A stretch of DNA of 64,000 bases from assembly GCA_001972305.1 (NCBI GenBank), contig BDDD01001675.1:140160-204159 (forward strand), given 5' to 3'. Positions 21,021-32,003 of this stretch are shown here, in pieces (within the stretch, counting starts at the first letter, position 1; the number at the start of each line of letters is the position of its first letter). The notes under the pieces were generated by a model that made no database searches, had not been told where the DNA came from, and saw only the letters and a list, made by a program, of their open reading frames with translations. The translations under genes and the position numbers were made by a program. The DNA comes from Cephalotus follicularis. Its lineage: Eukaryota; Streptophyta; Magnoliopsida; Oxalidales; Cephalotaceae.

Positions 21021-21173
21021 ACAGGTTTTGTTTCCTTAGAAGACCTAACTAGGTTTGACTTGTGAGATTGGGTAGACACCGGGTTAGGCTGTTTCGGTTA
21101 TGATTTTCTGATATATTTCCTACTTTGGTTTTCGTTCCTTGTGATGTTTTATATTTTGGATGCCTTTTCGTAG

Positions 21174-22136
21174 ATGGCACGTACAAGGAACGGTGCTCAA
21201 AGGACTGCACCCGCTGAGGCTCAGGAAGTCAGAAATGAGCCTACCATGGAGGAGCTAGTACGTCAAGTTGTCTCTCAGGAGATACGGCGCGCGTTGAGTG
21301 AGCAGAATCTGAATCAGGGCCGTAGGGAGCCGGATGTTGCTAACGATTCTCCAGCTGATGTTCAGTTGGGAAGAGATGCTGGGGATAGGATTGATACACC
21401 CACTTATGGTTGGCTTGAGCGGTTCCAGAAGCAGAGATCGCAGTCTTTCAGCTCAGCCGTGATCCCTGTTGAGGCTGAGCACTGGATTGCTCATATGGAT
21501 AAGATCTTTGATGTGCTTGGCTGCAGTGATGAACAGAAGATCAAGCTAGCTGTGTATAAGCTTGAGGGTGATGCTCAGAAATGGTGGAAAGCTATGGATT
21601 TGGCTAAGGGTGATAATTATGCAGAGAATTTAACCTGGTCCGAGTTCTATGAAGTCTTTTATCAGTAGTACTTTCCCACTGCTGATAAGGAGGCTTACGC
21701 CAGGGAGTTTATCAATACCAGACAGAGGGATGGAGAGTCGGTAACAGAATTTCTGACTCCTTTTACTAGGCTTGCTGGTTTTGCTGGTTCTGCGGCAGGG
21801 ACAGCACTGGAGCAGGCAGAAAAATTCAAGTGGAAGTTACATTATCAGCTCTGGGGTAAATTGATCAACACCTGGTTTGCTGATGTATCTGAAGTGGCTA
21901 ATGCAGTAAAGAACATTGAGCTGGAAAGGTTAGATTTCCAGGCAGCTCGTCAAGAGATCGACAGAAAGAGAAACAGAGGGGATTCTCAGGGGCAAGGTTC
22001 TGGACACAATAAGAATAGAAATGGTAAGAGAGGGAAGAGAAATGATAACCGGGGACAGCAACGGCCCGGTAATGACCAGAGGCAGACACAGGGAGCTGCG
22101 GATATTCAGATTGCCAAGTGTGATGTGTGTGGTTGA
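21174..22136 (+). pseudogene. gag of G2, broken
   Basis: Begins MARTRNGAQRTAPAEAQEVR at 21174, where the ATG follows TTTTCGTAG, a good splice-acceptor match. The capsid core includes YGWLERFQKQRSQSFSSAV, IFDVLGCSDEQKIKLAVYKL, GDAQKWWKAM and SEFYEVF. Further on, ELERLDFQAARQEIDRKRNR leads into a basic, Gly/Asn/Arg-rich tail. The equivalent region of G4 starts at 51934. Broken. Confidence 0.88.
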
Positions 22137-22145
22137 CAGCATCCA

Positions 22146-23417
22146 GTGGGAGTGTGGTACAAGGCTATCGGGGTCTGTTTTGTGTGTGGACAGAAAGGGC
22201 ATTTCGTGAAGGATTGTCCTGACGCTCGTGCAAAGGAAAGGAAGGGAAACAATGCAGATCGTGGACAGCGCAACGTGGGAGGTCATGCCTTTGCTATCAT
22301 GACTCAGCAGGCATCTAATGCACCAGGTACTGTTTCGGGCTTTATTTATGATGGTAACCGTAGAGCTTATGTTTTGTATGATACTGGATTGACCCACTCG
22401 GTTGTGGTGAGGTCTTTTTTTCGGCATCTTGGGATGTCTTCGCAATTGCTTAATCCAGCTTTGGTTCTTTCGACCCCTACGGGTACTTCTGTTGTGATAT
22501 CTGAGTGTTTCTATGCTTGTCCTCTTATTTTCGATGATCGGGTTCGTGATGCGGACCTTTTGCCTATCGATATGTATGACTTCGATATGATTTTGGGTAT
22601 GAACTGGTTGGATCGTCATCGGGCTACGATCGACTGCTATGCTCGGAGGGTTCTGTTTGGGGATGTGAATAGTCCTGAGTTTGTTTATCAGGGTTCACAG
22701 CCGAGAAAAGAAGTGAAAGTGATATCTGCTCTGAAGGCTCAGAAATTAGTGGCTAAGGGCGCTGAAGGTTTCTTAGCTAATCGGTTGTGTGTTCCGTCAG
22801 ATTCTTCTATCAGAGATGCTATTTTGTCTGAGGCACACAGTTCTCCATTTTCTATACATCCGGGTTCTACGAAAATGTATAGAGACTTGTTGAAGAACTT
22901 CTGGTGGAATGGAATGAAAAGGTATGTAGTGGAGTACGTTGGGAAGTGTTTGATCTATCAGCAGGTAAAGATTGAACACCAGCATGCTAGTGGTTTATTA
23001 CAGCCCTTGGAAGTTCCGGTATCGAAATGGGAAAGAATTTCGATGGACTTTGTTACGGTTTTGCCGAGAACTTTCAGAAGGAATGATGCTATCTGGGTAG
23101 TAGTGGATCGATTGACTAAATCGGCTCATTTCTTGGCTATCGGCGAGGACTTTTTGGTTGACCGTTTGGCTGAGGTGTTTCAGCAGGGGATAGTGAGACT
23201 GCATGGGACTCCGGTATCCATTGTTTCGGATAGGGATCCTCGTTTCACATCGCGGTTTTGGAAAGGGTTCCAGAAAGCATGGGGTACTAGGCTCAGTTAT
23301 AGTACAGCTTTTCATCCACAGACAGATGGGCAGACTGAGAGGAGCATCCAGACCTTAGAAGATATGTTGAGGTCTTGTGCTTTGGAGTGGACTGGGAGCT
23401 GGGATGAATATTTGTAG
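22146..23417 (+). CDS. G2 open frame: zinc knuckle, protease, integrase
   Basis: An open frame of 423 codons in a fossil element. Residues 12-25: CFVCGQKGHFVKDC, a CCHC knuckle. Around 76-90: VLYDTGLTHSVV, the aspartic protease active-site region. Around 140: ILGMNWLDRHRATIDCY. From about 205 it is integrase: [20 protein letters not shown] in the zinc-binding region, MDFVTVLPR near 299, SDRDPRFTS near 361 and [19 protein letters not shown] near 389-407, which carry the acidic catalytic positions. RT and RNase H do not appear between protease and integrase. Not a host gene. Confidence 0.85.
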   Translation: MGVWYKAIGVCFVCGQKGHFVKDCPDARAKERKGNNADRGQRNVGGHAFAIMTQQASNAPGTVSGFIYDGNRRAYVLYDTGLTHSVVVRSFFRHLGMSSQLLNPALVLSTPTGTSVVISECFYACPLIFDDRVRDADLLPIDMYDFDMILGMNWLDRHRATIDCYARRVLFGDVNSPEFVYQGSQPRKEVKVISALKAQKLVAKGAEGFLANRLCVPSDSSIRDAILSEAHSSPFSIHPGSTKMYRDLLKNFWWNGMKRYVVEYVGKCLIYQQVKIEHQHASGLLQPLEVPVSKWERISMDFVTVLPRTFRRNDAIWVVVDRLTKSAHFLAIGEDFLVDRLAEVFQQGIVRLHGTPVSIVSDRDPRFTSRFWKGFQKAWGTRLSYSTAFHPQTDGQTERSIQTLEDMLRSCALEWTGSWDEYL

Positions 23418-23556
23418 GTTGGTGGAGTTTGCCTACAGTATAAGTTGGCATGCTAGCATCGGTATGGCTCCGTTTGAAGCTCTGTATGGGAGGAAGTGTC
23501 ATGCTCTGACATGTTGGGATGAGGTTGGAGAGCGAGTTATCTAAGGACCCGAGCTA

Positions 23557-24084
23557 GTGCAGGTCACTACGGAGAAAGTGGCTATAGCAAGGGAAAGGTT
23601 GAAAGTGGCTCAATCTCGACAGAAGAGTTATGCGGAAAGACATCGGAGGGACTTGGAGTTCAAGGTTGGTGAACACGTGTTCTTGATAGTTTCACCTTGG
23701 AAAGGAGTCCGACGTTTTGGGCTGAAAGGAAAGTTGAGTCCGTGGTTTATCGGGCCTTTTGAAGTTCTGGAGAAGATAAGCGCGGTTGCTTATCGGTTAG
23801 CTTTGCCTCCGCAGTTAGCACATGTCCATAACGTGTTCCATGTGTCTTTGCTGAGAGGTTATCAGTATCATCCCTTACATGTGGTTCACTACCCGTTGGA
23901 CAAAATTCGTGAGGATTTATATTGTGACGAGGAGGCCGAGGCTATTTTGGATCGACAAGAATGGGTGACACGTAGCAAGACCGTTTCTTTTGTGAAAGTG
24001 CTGTGGAGGAATCATCCCGAACGCGAGGCTACTTGGGAGCTTGAGGAGCATATTCGAGAGCGATATCCGCACTTGTTTGTTTGA
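23557..24084 (+). CDS. G2 integrase C-terminus with chromodomain-like tail
   Basis: 175-codon open frame: SRQKSYAERHRRDLEFKVGE, GPFEVLEKISAVAYRLALPP, HVHNVFHVSLLRGY, then LDRQEWVTRSKTVSFVKVLW and a tail WELEEHIRERYPHLFV. This is the GPF/GPY-type end module of gypsy integrase followed by the divergent chromodomain seen in Tekay elements, thought to guide insertion into heterochromatin. It lies directly before the polypurine tract. Fossil fragment. Confidence 0.85.
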   Translation: MQVTTEKVAIARERLKVAQSRQKSYAERHRRDLEFKVGEHVFLIVSPWKGVRRFGLKGKLSPWFIGPFEVLEKISAVAYRLALPPQLAHVHNVFHVSLLRGYQYHPLHVVHYPLDKIREDLYCDEEAEAILDRQEWVTRSKTVSFVKVLWRNHPEREATWELEEHIRERYPHLFV

Positions 24085-24121
24085 GGTATGTTTGTGTTTG
24101 TGATTTCGGGATGAAATCTTT

Positions 24122-24137
24122 TTTTAGGGGGGGTGGA
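24122..24137 (+). other. polypurine tract of G2
   Basis: TTTTAGGGGGGGTGGA-like string before TGTAATACCC; the same string precedes the G4 3' LTR. Confidence 0.88.
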
Positions 24138-25284
24138 TGTAATACCCTGCTCGTTCGTAAATATATTTTACGGATTTTATGTGTGTTTTTGGGCTTTTAA
24201 ATGTGTTTAATTTTAAAAGTTCAGTTGCCCTGTGTTTTGGGCTTATATGATTTGGGCTGACTGATACCAGTCCAATTTTGGGTATGTAATGATATGTTGG
24301 GTTTGGTCCTATTTTATCAAAATTTTATTTCATTAAAACAATTCATTTTTATTTTAAAAATCCTTTTTAATCCATTTTAACTTATTTATTTTAATTATTT
24401 TCTTATTTCCTTTTTATTTTTCTTTTCCTTTTCCTTTTCTTTCTTTTTCTTCTTTCTTCCCTATTCGTTCTTCCTCCTTTCACCCGAATTCTCCCTCCTC
24501 TCATTACTATCACACATTTTCTATATCTTCCTTCCATTCTTGTTTCCCACAAATCCTCCTTTCTTCCCTTTATAGCAGATTTTGTCTCCTCCTTTCCCTT
24601 TGAAGAATGATATTGCCATTTATATGTTACCTCCTCTCATCTGCAAATGTCACTGCCGAATTCTCTTTGTGGTGTCTGAGAAGCTGCCGTGTAAACATTT
24701 TTCTCAAGTCTGAAGAGGTAATCTCGATCCTTAGTTGTTCTTCAAGTTGAATTCATTGGGTTTGCTAAACTTCTCTTTGTTTTGGTTTCCCTTGGTTTCT
24801 TTTGGTCTCTGTTTTGTCACAGCAGATTGTGTGTATGTGCTAGTGTTCCTCCTGCTATTTTTCTGTGTTCTTAATACCACTAAAGGTCAGTTAATTTCGT
24901 TCCTTTCTGCTATGGTTTTGCGGCAATGTGTAAATTGAGTTTTATGTTCCCATGTCCATTGGTTTTGATCTCTTGTATAATTATATGTTCTGTTATGGTA
25001 TTAGTAAGTTGTCAGCATGTTGTGTGCACCATAACTTGTCACAAACTGGTTTTAAAACATCTGTAAACAATTAAAGACAGAATCTGGACACACATGTATG
25101 CATGCTTTCTTTTCCCTTTTGTAAGTTAACCCACTGTCAGGTCGTTTTCTTGTCAATTATGTGTTTCTATGTCACCCACAAGTCATATTATGTCATATAT
25201 TTATGACCACGTACCTCTGGTTTAATGTTATAATTGTTTAAACTCTTTTCTGCATTGAATTGTCAAGTTCCAACTGTTCTGTTG

Positions 25285-25480
25285 CCCAGAACAGTCGGCT
25301 GTCTCTGTGGACAGTCGGCTGGAATGGATGAGTAGCCAACTGCCAGATGAATGAAGACGACTGCCTTGGTTGTGTAGTCGACTGCCTGCACTTTTATTTG
25401 AGTAATCGACTGGACCTTTTGAATATTCGACTGTCTTGCTTCCCAGTCGACTGGAGCCCTATTTTAGTCGACTATTTTGC
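25285..25480 (+). repeat. CAGTCGACTG-type motif block in the G2 LTR
   Basis: About ten copies or variants (CAGTCGGCTG, AAGACGACTG, TAGTCGACTG, TAATCGACTG, ATTCGACTG, CAGTCGACTG, TAGTCGACTA) about 1.15-1.34 kb into the LTR. There is no block 1 in this LTR. Confidence 0.85.
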
Positions 25481-25959
25481 CCAGAAATGTACTGTTTTCA
25501 ACTGTTTTAATTCGTTTGATCCCCGAATCGATCCGAGTCTTTACCAAACACTGTTATGAGTTTGTTTAATACCTCTAATGTGTTTTAGACTCTTATACGT
25601 ATGATTTTGAATGCCTTTTTAGATTGTTGTGTTTCAAGTGGGTTCCGTTTAAATCGCCCATTCGTAAGTACTTTGTGAGCGCATAAGGTACAGATTTTCT
25701 GTTCCTTGGCTATCTGATAATTTGAACTGAACATAGTTTTGTAATGTTCGTTTATGAAATCAATGATGTTTTATGATTTTGATACGTTTCGAATTTAAAG
25801 TTGGTTTGACATTTTAAATGATTCCGACTTTATCCATACGATATGAAATGATACGATATGTTATGATACTGTTGTGAGCGGTTTTCGAATATGTTATGTG
25901 ATTTTGAATTGATTTTGATAAATCAATATTTTTGAAATAAATACTGAGTATTGTACCCA

Positions 25960-26036
25960 CCTATGGGGCATATCCATAGGCACGTCGTAGGCCTGGCACG
26001 GGGACGTGACACTTCCGTAGCGGTGTGATTAGACTA
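25960..26036 (+). promoter_or_regulatory. Conserved stem-loop module in the G2 LTR
   Basis: CCTATGG/CCATAGG (25960-25980) and CACGTC/GACGTG (25981-26008), then ACACT/GGTGT. Compared with the solo LTR at 19008 the arms have changed on both sides so that pairing is kept. Confidence 0.65.
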
Positions 26037-26159
26037 CGAGAGTCTTTTTGAGAATAGGCCTTATTGATGTTCGATTTAAAACATAACATGCAGTGTTTGT
26101 GGCTTCGGCCCAAAAGTACTTTGAAAGATCATTTTCGCAAAGCATGGTTCTAGTCATTT

Positions 26160-27095
26160 TTCTAAGGTTCTATTTCTCCTTTCAACAACTCCATTTTGTT
26201 GAGGAGTCCTAGGGGTTGAAAATTCATGTTTAAAACCATTTTAAATGCAATAATTATCAAAAATATTATTTTCAAATTCTTTACCATGATCACTTCTAAT
26301 TTTTAAAATAGAAAGTCCTTTTTCTTTTTGAACAATTTTACAAAAATTTTCAAAGAATGTAAAAGTTTCACTTTTATGTGCTAAAAAGTAAACCCATGTG
26401 TACCTAGTGTAGTCATCAACAATAACATAGGCATATGACCTACCACCTAAGCTTCTTATCTTTATTGGACCGAAAAGATCCATATGAAGTAGTTCGAGTG
26501 GCCTAGAAGTTGCGACAATGTTGGTTGATTTAAAACTTGCTCTAATTTGTTTTCCTTGTTGACAAGCATCACATATTTTATCTTTTTGAAAGCTCAATTT
26601 TTGAAGACCTTTAACTAAATCTTGTTTCAAAATTTTAGCAATAGTTCTCATACTCACATGACCAATCCTTCTATGCCACATCCAACTATCTTCATTTAAA
26701 GAGACAAGGCATTTAACATTTTGATTTTGAAGATCATTTAAATTTATAACATATACATTGCCTTCTCTTTGTCCAATAAACTTAGTAGCGTTATTGTTGT
26801 TGTCTACAACTGTACATGATGTATTTTCGAAAATGACTCTACAATTCTTGTCACATAATTGACTTATGCTCAAGAGATTGTGTTTAAGTCCTTCAACATA
26901 CAATACTTTAGTAATAATAATTTCTTTAATACCTATTGATCTGATTCCACTGATTTTTCCCTTCGCGTTATCTCCAAAAGTTACATCTCCTCCGTCTTTT
27001 GATTCCCAAGTAACAAATAAGCTATTATCACCGGTCATATGTTTGGAGCATCCACTATCGAGATACCAACGATTCCTTTTGGATGATGTCTTCAA
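26160..27095 (-). pseudogene. Sirevirus protease and integrase region
   Basis: Minus-strand reading starts NRWYLDSGCSKHMTGDNSLF, the copia protease active site, then GLKHNLLSISQLCDKNCRVI, WMWHRRIGHVSMRTIAKIL (gag-pre-integrase domain), ICDACQQGKQ and RPLELLHMDLFGPIKIRSLG, the start of the integrase core with YAYVIVDDYTRYTWVYFLAH and IRSDHGKEFEN. The stretch closest to 26160 reads as the continuing integrase (STPRTPQQNG pattern). It ends at the G2 junction. Broken. Confidence 0.88.
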
Positions 27096-27118
27096 GCATA
27101 TCTACAAATTAAATACTT

Positions 27119-28243
27119 TTAAGTTGAAGAATTTGGTCCCCAAGTCACTTTGGGTCCAGGAGGGTTAGTTATAATAGTTCCTTTTGGAACCCAAACTTTT
27201 TTAATCCTTAGTTTTGATTTAGACATAAAATGACTTTTATAACAACACGATGATGAAATATCACCGTTTTTACCACAATAATTACATGAAATAAAAGAAT
27301 TTTTCTTTTTAATAAAATCTTTTTCAATTTTATCTTTTTCAATCTTATTTTTTCTATCAAAGAAATTTTGGTAATGTTTTACGTTATTCATTTCATCATA
27401 TCCTAGTCCTGCTTTATCAAGCACACATCTTTGTATTCCTAACAATTTTTCTAATTTTTCACTACTATTTGAAAATTTTGAAAATGTTTTTTTTCAAGGA
27501 ATCTATTTCAATTTTAAGATTTTTATTTTCTTCTTCTAAAATTTCAATTTTATTTTTACCTTCTAACAAAGATATACTAGCTGATTTTAATTCTTTATTT
27601 TCAATATTTAAACATTTTACCTTTTTCTTTAATTCAGAAATGATGCAAGTATACTTTTCTATAAATAAAACAAGTTCATCGTAAGTTACCTCATCACAGT
27701 CTTCTTCTTCAATAGCCATTAAAGCAAGTTGTGCGACTTCCTCATTTGCTTCTTCATCGGAACTAGAATCGTCACTATCTTCCCAAGTAGCAATCATCGC
27801 TTTATTTTTTTTTACTTGCTCCTTGTTTTTAAGTCTTGGCCAATCACTTTTGTAATGTCCCGGCTTGTTACATTCGTAACAGATAATTTCTTCAATTTTA
27901 CTTGGCTCACCTTTTTTAGTACAGTTTCTTTTAAAAACTTTTCCTCCGAATTTCTTCTTACTTGCTAGAAATTTTTTGAATCTTCTCGTAATTAAAGCCA
28001 TCTCTTGATCGCTATCCTCCTCAATTTCCTCATTTGCAGATGATTTTAAGGCTACAATTTTTTCTTTTTCCTTTCCATTTCTTCTTCATCATCTTTTTTT
28101 TATGATTGACAACTCGTGAGTCGTTAACGAACCGAGAAGGTCCTCCAAAGGCAAAGTTTTAAGAACTTTTGCTTCCTCGATAGCTGTCACCTTTGGCATC
28201 CATATTCTTGGCAAACACCTGAGGATTTTTCTTACCATTTCAC
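27119..28243 (-). pseudogene. Sirevirus gag, broken
   Basis: Minus-strand reading near the LTR is a UBN2-type gag segment (ILRCLPRIWMPKVTAIEEAK, LKTLPLEDLLGSLTTHEL). Then comes a zinc knuckle (IICYECNKPGHYKSDW), an acidic stretch (WEDSDDSSSDEEANEE) and a long predicted coiled coil rich in Lys, Glu, Asn and Leu (27700-27465). Toward 27119 another C/H-rich segment (SCNYCGKNGDISSSCC) and WVPKG lead into the protease. This order is typical of Sirevirus gag. No primer site is visible next to the LTR. Broken. Confidence 0.85.
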
Positions 28244-29247
28244 TGTTAGTATAAAGGGGGGTGAATTGTAGACTTTAAATAAATTATGAACTTTTTAGAA
28301 AAATTAGCCAAAATAAAAATTAAACTAACAATTCAAAAACAACAATTATATTCAAACAATTATACTAACAAAATAAAGAGATAGAGTAGAAGAATGCAAA
28401 CACAGTTTTATAGTGGTTCGGCTTAATCTCTTGCCTACGCCCACTTTTCTCAAGGATCTCCTTGAAATTCCACTAGTATTCGACCTCGAATACAATAATT
28501 GTGATTGACCTCAATCACACACGCAAGGGTTCACTTCCCTCAAATATTTGAACAAATACAAGAATGAATAGCTTTTTGTATCACCTCTCAAAGGCTTGAT
28601 ATAAACTAAATTTGCTCACAATAATAGTTTGAAATGAGACAAGAATGACTCAGAGTAATGCTATGATTGCTGTATAACTTGATTGATGTTTCTTGGTTGT
28701 TCTTGAGCCCTATTTATACTGTTTTTGATGAAAGAGCCGTTGTGTAATGTCTTGTAGCCGTTGGAATAATTTTGGAAACTTTGGCCTTAATTTGTGCGTT
28801 GATAAGATATCGTCTGGCTGTAATTCCTGATCAAAGGGTCGCTGGTTTTAATATAAGCGTCGACGCTTCATGTGCTGCCAGTTTGAGATTAACTGTCGCC
28901 TCTTAGTAACGCTGATGCCTTGTGTCATTCGTAATTTTCAGACTTTGAATTTTGACTGCTGACGCTTTGAATACTCTGTACACTAAACTGCTAACACTTT
29001 GTGCTAAAACTTTCGCCACTTTCAATTTGAGAGCTGGTGCTTTGTGCAATATTTGTAGTCGATACTTTCATATTAATTCTCGACGCCTTCAAACTCACAA
29101 GCCCAGAAGCACTGACGCTTTCAATTTGACAGTCGCCGCTTTGTCTGGTTGAACTGATTTGTATCTGGTATATCTTCTTGCTTATCTTGCACAAAACAGA
29201 CTCATTAGTTGCAAATGTGTTATCATCAAAATTAGGAATTGAGACAA
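28244..29247 (-). repeat. 5' LTR of the Sirevirus
   Basis: 617 bp match the other LTR (11056-11670) almost base for base. The rest includes the common Sirevirus LTR wording around CACCCCCCTTTATACTAACA (minus strand end, 28244) and TATAGTGGTTCGGC. It contains the same GTCGAC-core motifs (for example AAGCGTCGACGCTTC at 28856). It abuts G3 RT sequence at 29248. Confidence 0.85.
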
Positions 29248-31950
29248 AGGTTTTGTAAGACCCAGTGTTTCTCCATGGGGTGCACCTGTACTGTTTGTCA
29301 AGAAGAAGGATGGGTCGCTGAGGCTCTGCATCGACTACAGAATGTTGAACAAGGCAACTATCAAGAACAAGTATCCTTTACCCGACATTGAGGATTTGTT
29401 TGATCAGTTGCAGGGATCAAGAGTGTTTTCCAAGCTCGATTTGAGATCGGGTTATCACCAGCTGAGAGTAAGGGAAGGAGACAGAAGACTGCCTTCCGAA
29501 CACGGTATGGTCATTACGAGTTCTTGGCGATGCCAATGTACACTCATCATCTGAGACTAGTATTCCGGCCAATGCACCGGCAGCTTTCATGTCATTGATG
29601 AATGACGTATTCCGGCCATACCTGGACCAGTTTGTCGTGGTATTCATTGATGATATACTGGTATATTCGAGGAGTGAGGAGGAGCACACTCATCATCTGA
29701 GACTAGTATTGCAGGTTCTCAGAGAGCATCGGTTGTATGCCAAGTTCGGCAAGTGTGAGTTCTGGCTCGATCATGTGATCTTTCTTGGTCACATCGTATC
29801 TGGAGCGGGGTTGATGGTGGATCCGTCAAAGACTGAGGTGGTGCGGGACTGGCCACAACCGAAGAACGTGGCATAGGTACGCAGTTTCCTTGGTTTGGCG
29901 GGATATTACAGGAGGTTTATCCAGATTTTTTCAAGGATAGCCGAACCCCTGACTAGACTTACCCAGAAGAAGACCTTGTTTATCTGGGACGAAGGTTGTG
30001 AAGCTAGTTTTTGTGAACTGAAGGATCGGTTGGTTTTCGCTCCTATCTTGGCATTACCTGATGGTAATGAGGGCTTCGCAGTCTATAGCGATGCATCGGG
30101 TAAGGGCTTGGGCTGTGTGTTGATGCAGCGAGGCAGAGTGATTGCATATGGCTCGAGGAAGCTTAAGCCATATGAAGAAAACTACCTGACTCAAGATCTT
30201 GAGCTGGCAGCTATTATCTTCACCCTTCAGAAGTGGAGGCACTACCTTTATGGGGCGCAGTTTGAGATCTTTACCGATCACAAAAGCTTGAGGTACCTGT
30301 TTTGTCAGGACACACTGAACATGAGACAGCGCAGGTGGGTAGAATTCTTTAATGATTATGACTGCAGTGTACAGTATCACCCGGGGAAAGCGAATGTAGT
30401 CGCTGATGCCTTGAGCCGCAAGGCTATGATTTCCAGTACGATGGTGTCACAGTGGAAGATGTTAGAAGGCTTCCAAGAGTGGTCTCCATTTAATCAGGCA
30501 CCGAGGATCTATTTAGCTGACATGCGGGTACAGCCTGAGTTACTAGATCACATCAGGGATGCACAACCACATGATCCGGAGTTGTAGCAGATCCGAGAGA
30601 ACCTGGATTCGGAGTCCGATTTTAGAGTGCATTGATGGTATTCTAAGGTATCGGGGACGTGTGTGTCTTCCGAATGAACCAAGAGTGAAGGATGAGCTAC
30701 TTCGCGGGGCTCATAAATCTCTGTACAGTATTCATCCTGGTAGTACTAAAATGTATCAAGACATGAAGAAGTGTTACTGGTGGCCTGGCATGAAATGGGA
30801 GATCGCCGAGTATGTGGCAAGGTGTTTGACTTGTCAGACAGTTAAGGCCGAGCACCAGAGACCGGCAGGTTTACTACAACCTTTTCCAATTCCAGAGTGG
30901 AAGTGGGAACATGTTACGATGGATTTTGTTTCGGGTTTTCCTCTGACTCGGAACCGTCATAACGCCGTGTGGGTTATCGTGGATAGACTCACCAAATCAG
31001 TGCACTTTCTTCCTACACACGTTACTGATTCTGCGGGCAAGCTGGCCCGGTTGTATGTGAAGGAGATAGTGAGGCTACATGGAGTCCCAGTCAACATCTT
31101 ATGTGACAGAGATGCTATCTTCACTTCCAACTTCTGGAAGAGATTTCAGACAGCTTTCGGGACAAAGCTGAACCTGAGTACTGCCTTCCACCCTCAGACC
31201 GATGGGCAGTCTGAGCGTACCATCCAGACCCTGGAGGATATGCTATGGGCCTGTATTATTGATTTTGCTGGTACTTGGGAGGATCACATTCCTCTGATAG
31301 AGTTCTCTTACAATAACAGCTATCATTCCAGTATCGGCATGGCACCGTTTGAGGCACTGTATGGGAGGAAGTCCCGATCTCCTGTGTGTTGGGTTGAGGT
31401 CGGGGAGCGTTCTTTACTCGGGACTGAGTTGGTGGAGGAAACTTCAGAGAAGATCAGGACGATCAAGAAGAAGCTGCTTGCTGCTCAGAGTCGGCAGAAG
31501 AGCTATACGGACAGTGTCAAGAGAAGGCCTTTAACCTTTAGTGTGGGCGATCATGTGTTCTTGAAGGTTTCACCGTGGAAGGGCGTGCAAAGGTTTGGGA
31601 AGAGGGGCAAATTAGCTCCACGCTACATTGGTCCTTTCAAGATTTTGGAGAGAGTCGGGGAGGTAGCCTACCAGCTTGCCTTACCTCCTACACTGTCAAA
31701 CGTGAATGACGTCTTTCATATATCTATACTGAGGAGATATATCCCGGACCCGTCAAATGTCCTAGATTATGATACTGTTCCAGTACAGGATGATATATCT
31801 TGTGAGGAGTTTCCGGTGCGGATTCTCGATCGAAAGACGCAGACTTTGAGGAACCGAACCATTTACATGGTCAAGGTTCAATGGTAGTTCCACCGACATG
31901 ATGAAGCAACTTGGGAGCGTGAGGAGGACATCCGAGAATGCTACCCGCAC
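29248..31950 (+). pseudogene. pol of G3: RT, RNase H, integrase, chromodomain-like tail
   Basis: RT begins in [15 protein letters not shown] and continues with [33 protein letters not shown] and [10 protein letters not shown] (29645). Then [20 protein letters not shown] and RNase H with [18 protein letters not shown] (30081), [11 protein letters not shown] and [10 protein letters not shown]. The open frame 30559-31887 is integrase: zinc-binding region around [20 protein letters not shown] and CLTCQ, then [36 protein letters not shown], and the basic end [20 protein letters not shown]. Gag and protease of this copy are not seen. Broken in a few places; the longest open stretch is 442 codons. 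Confidence 0.88.
30559..31887 (+). CDS. G3 integrase open frame
   Basis: 442 codons open. It covers the zinc-binding region, the three acidic catalytic-type positions in [17 protein letters not shown] and GQSERTIQ, and the C-terminal module [20 protein letters not shown]-containing [13 protein letters not shown]. It shares nearly all of its second half with the shorter frame at 33535-34575. Part of the fossil G3, not a host gene. Confidence 0.85.
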   Translation: MHNHMIRSCSRSERTWIRSPILECIDGILRYRGRVCLPNEPRVKDELLRGAHKSLYSIHPGSTKMYQDMKKCYWWPGMKWEIAEYVARCLTCQTVKAEHQRPAGLLQPFPIPEWKWEHVTMDFVSGFPLTRNRHNAVWVIVDRLTKSVHFLPTHVTDSAGKLARLYVKEIVRLHGVPVNILCDRDAIFTSNFWKRFQTAFGTKLNLSTAFHPQTDGQSERTIQTLEDMLWACIIDFAGTWEDHIPLIEFSYNNSYHSSIGMAPFEALYGRKSRSPVCWVEVGERSLLGTELVEETSEKIRTIKKKLLAAQSRQKSYTDSVKRRPLTFSVGDHVFLKVSPWKGVQRFGKRGKLAPRYIGPFKILERVGEVAYQLALPPTLSNVNDVFHISILRRYIPDPSNVLDYDTVPVQDDISCEEFPVRILDRKTQTLRNRTIYMVKVQW

Positions 31951-31986
31951 TTGTTCTATATTGTTTTAATTTCGAGGGCGAAATTC

Positions 31987-32003
31987 CTTGAAGGAGGGGT
32001 GGA
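31987..32003 (+). other. polypurine tract before the middle LTR of G3
   Basis: CCTTGAAGGAGGGGTGGA-type string just before TGTAACGCCC. Confidence 0.9.

Larger units (their letters stand above)
20540..26145 (+). mobile_element. Ty3/gypsy element G2 (Tekay-like), LTR parts in swapped order
   Basis: Order: last ~460 bp of an LTR, primer site, gag, knuckle, protease, integrase, polypurine tract, then the first ~2.0 kb of the LTR. It is the same family as G4 (shared gag start MARTRN/MARARN and almost the same integrase). RT and RNase H are not seen. The two LTR portions do not overlap and look nearly complementary when aligned on the G4 LTR. Broken in several places. Confidence 0.82.
24138..26145 (+). 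repeat. LTR start portion of G2 (right side)
   Basis: TGTAATACCCTGCTCG onward follows the G4 LTR for about 2 kb, including a pyrimidine-rich tract (24360-24620), the donor-like GAAGAGGTAATCTCG, one CAGTCGACTG-type block and the stem-loop module. LTR similarity ends near CATTTTCGCAAAGC, followed by Sirevirus integrase sequence. Confidence 0.85.
11056..29247 (-). mobile_element. Sirevirus-type copia element (SIRE/Maximus-like), split by three later gypsy insertions
   Basis: Read on the minus strand: 5' LTR (29247-28244), gag (28243-27119), protease and integrase (27095-~26160), then G2, an extra 3' ORF region (20535-19850, interrupted by a solo LTR, then 17263-16842), TGCA-rich non-coding DNA with G5 inserted, polypurine tract (11697-11685) and 3' LTR (11682-11056). 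RT and RNase H are not seen. Lineage evidence is the AAAAAAGGGGGAG tract before a TGTTGACA LTR start, the CYECNKPGHYKS knuckle with an acidic gag tail, and a long extra ORF downstream of pol. Broken; its junctions with G3 are not those of a clean insertion. Confidence 0.85.

Noticed and set aside
22797-23502. Minus-strand open frames opposite G2 integrase
   Set aside because: Shadows of the coding strand; no domain of their own.
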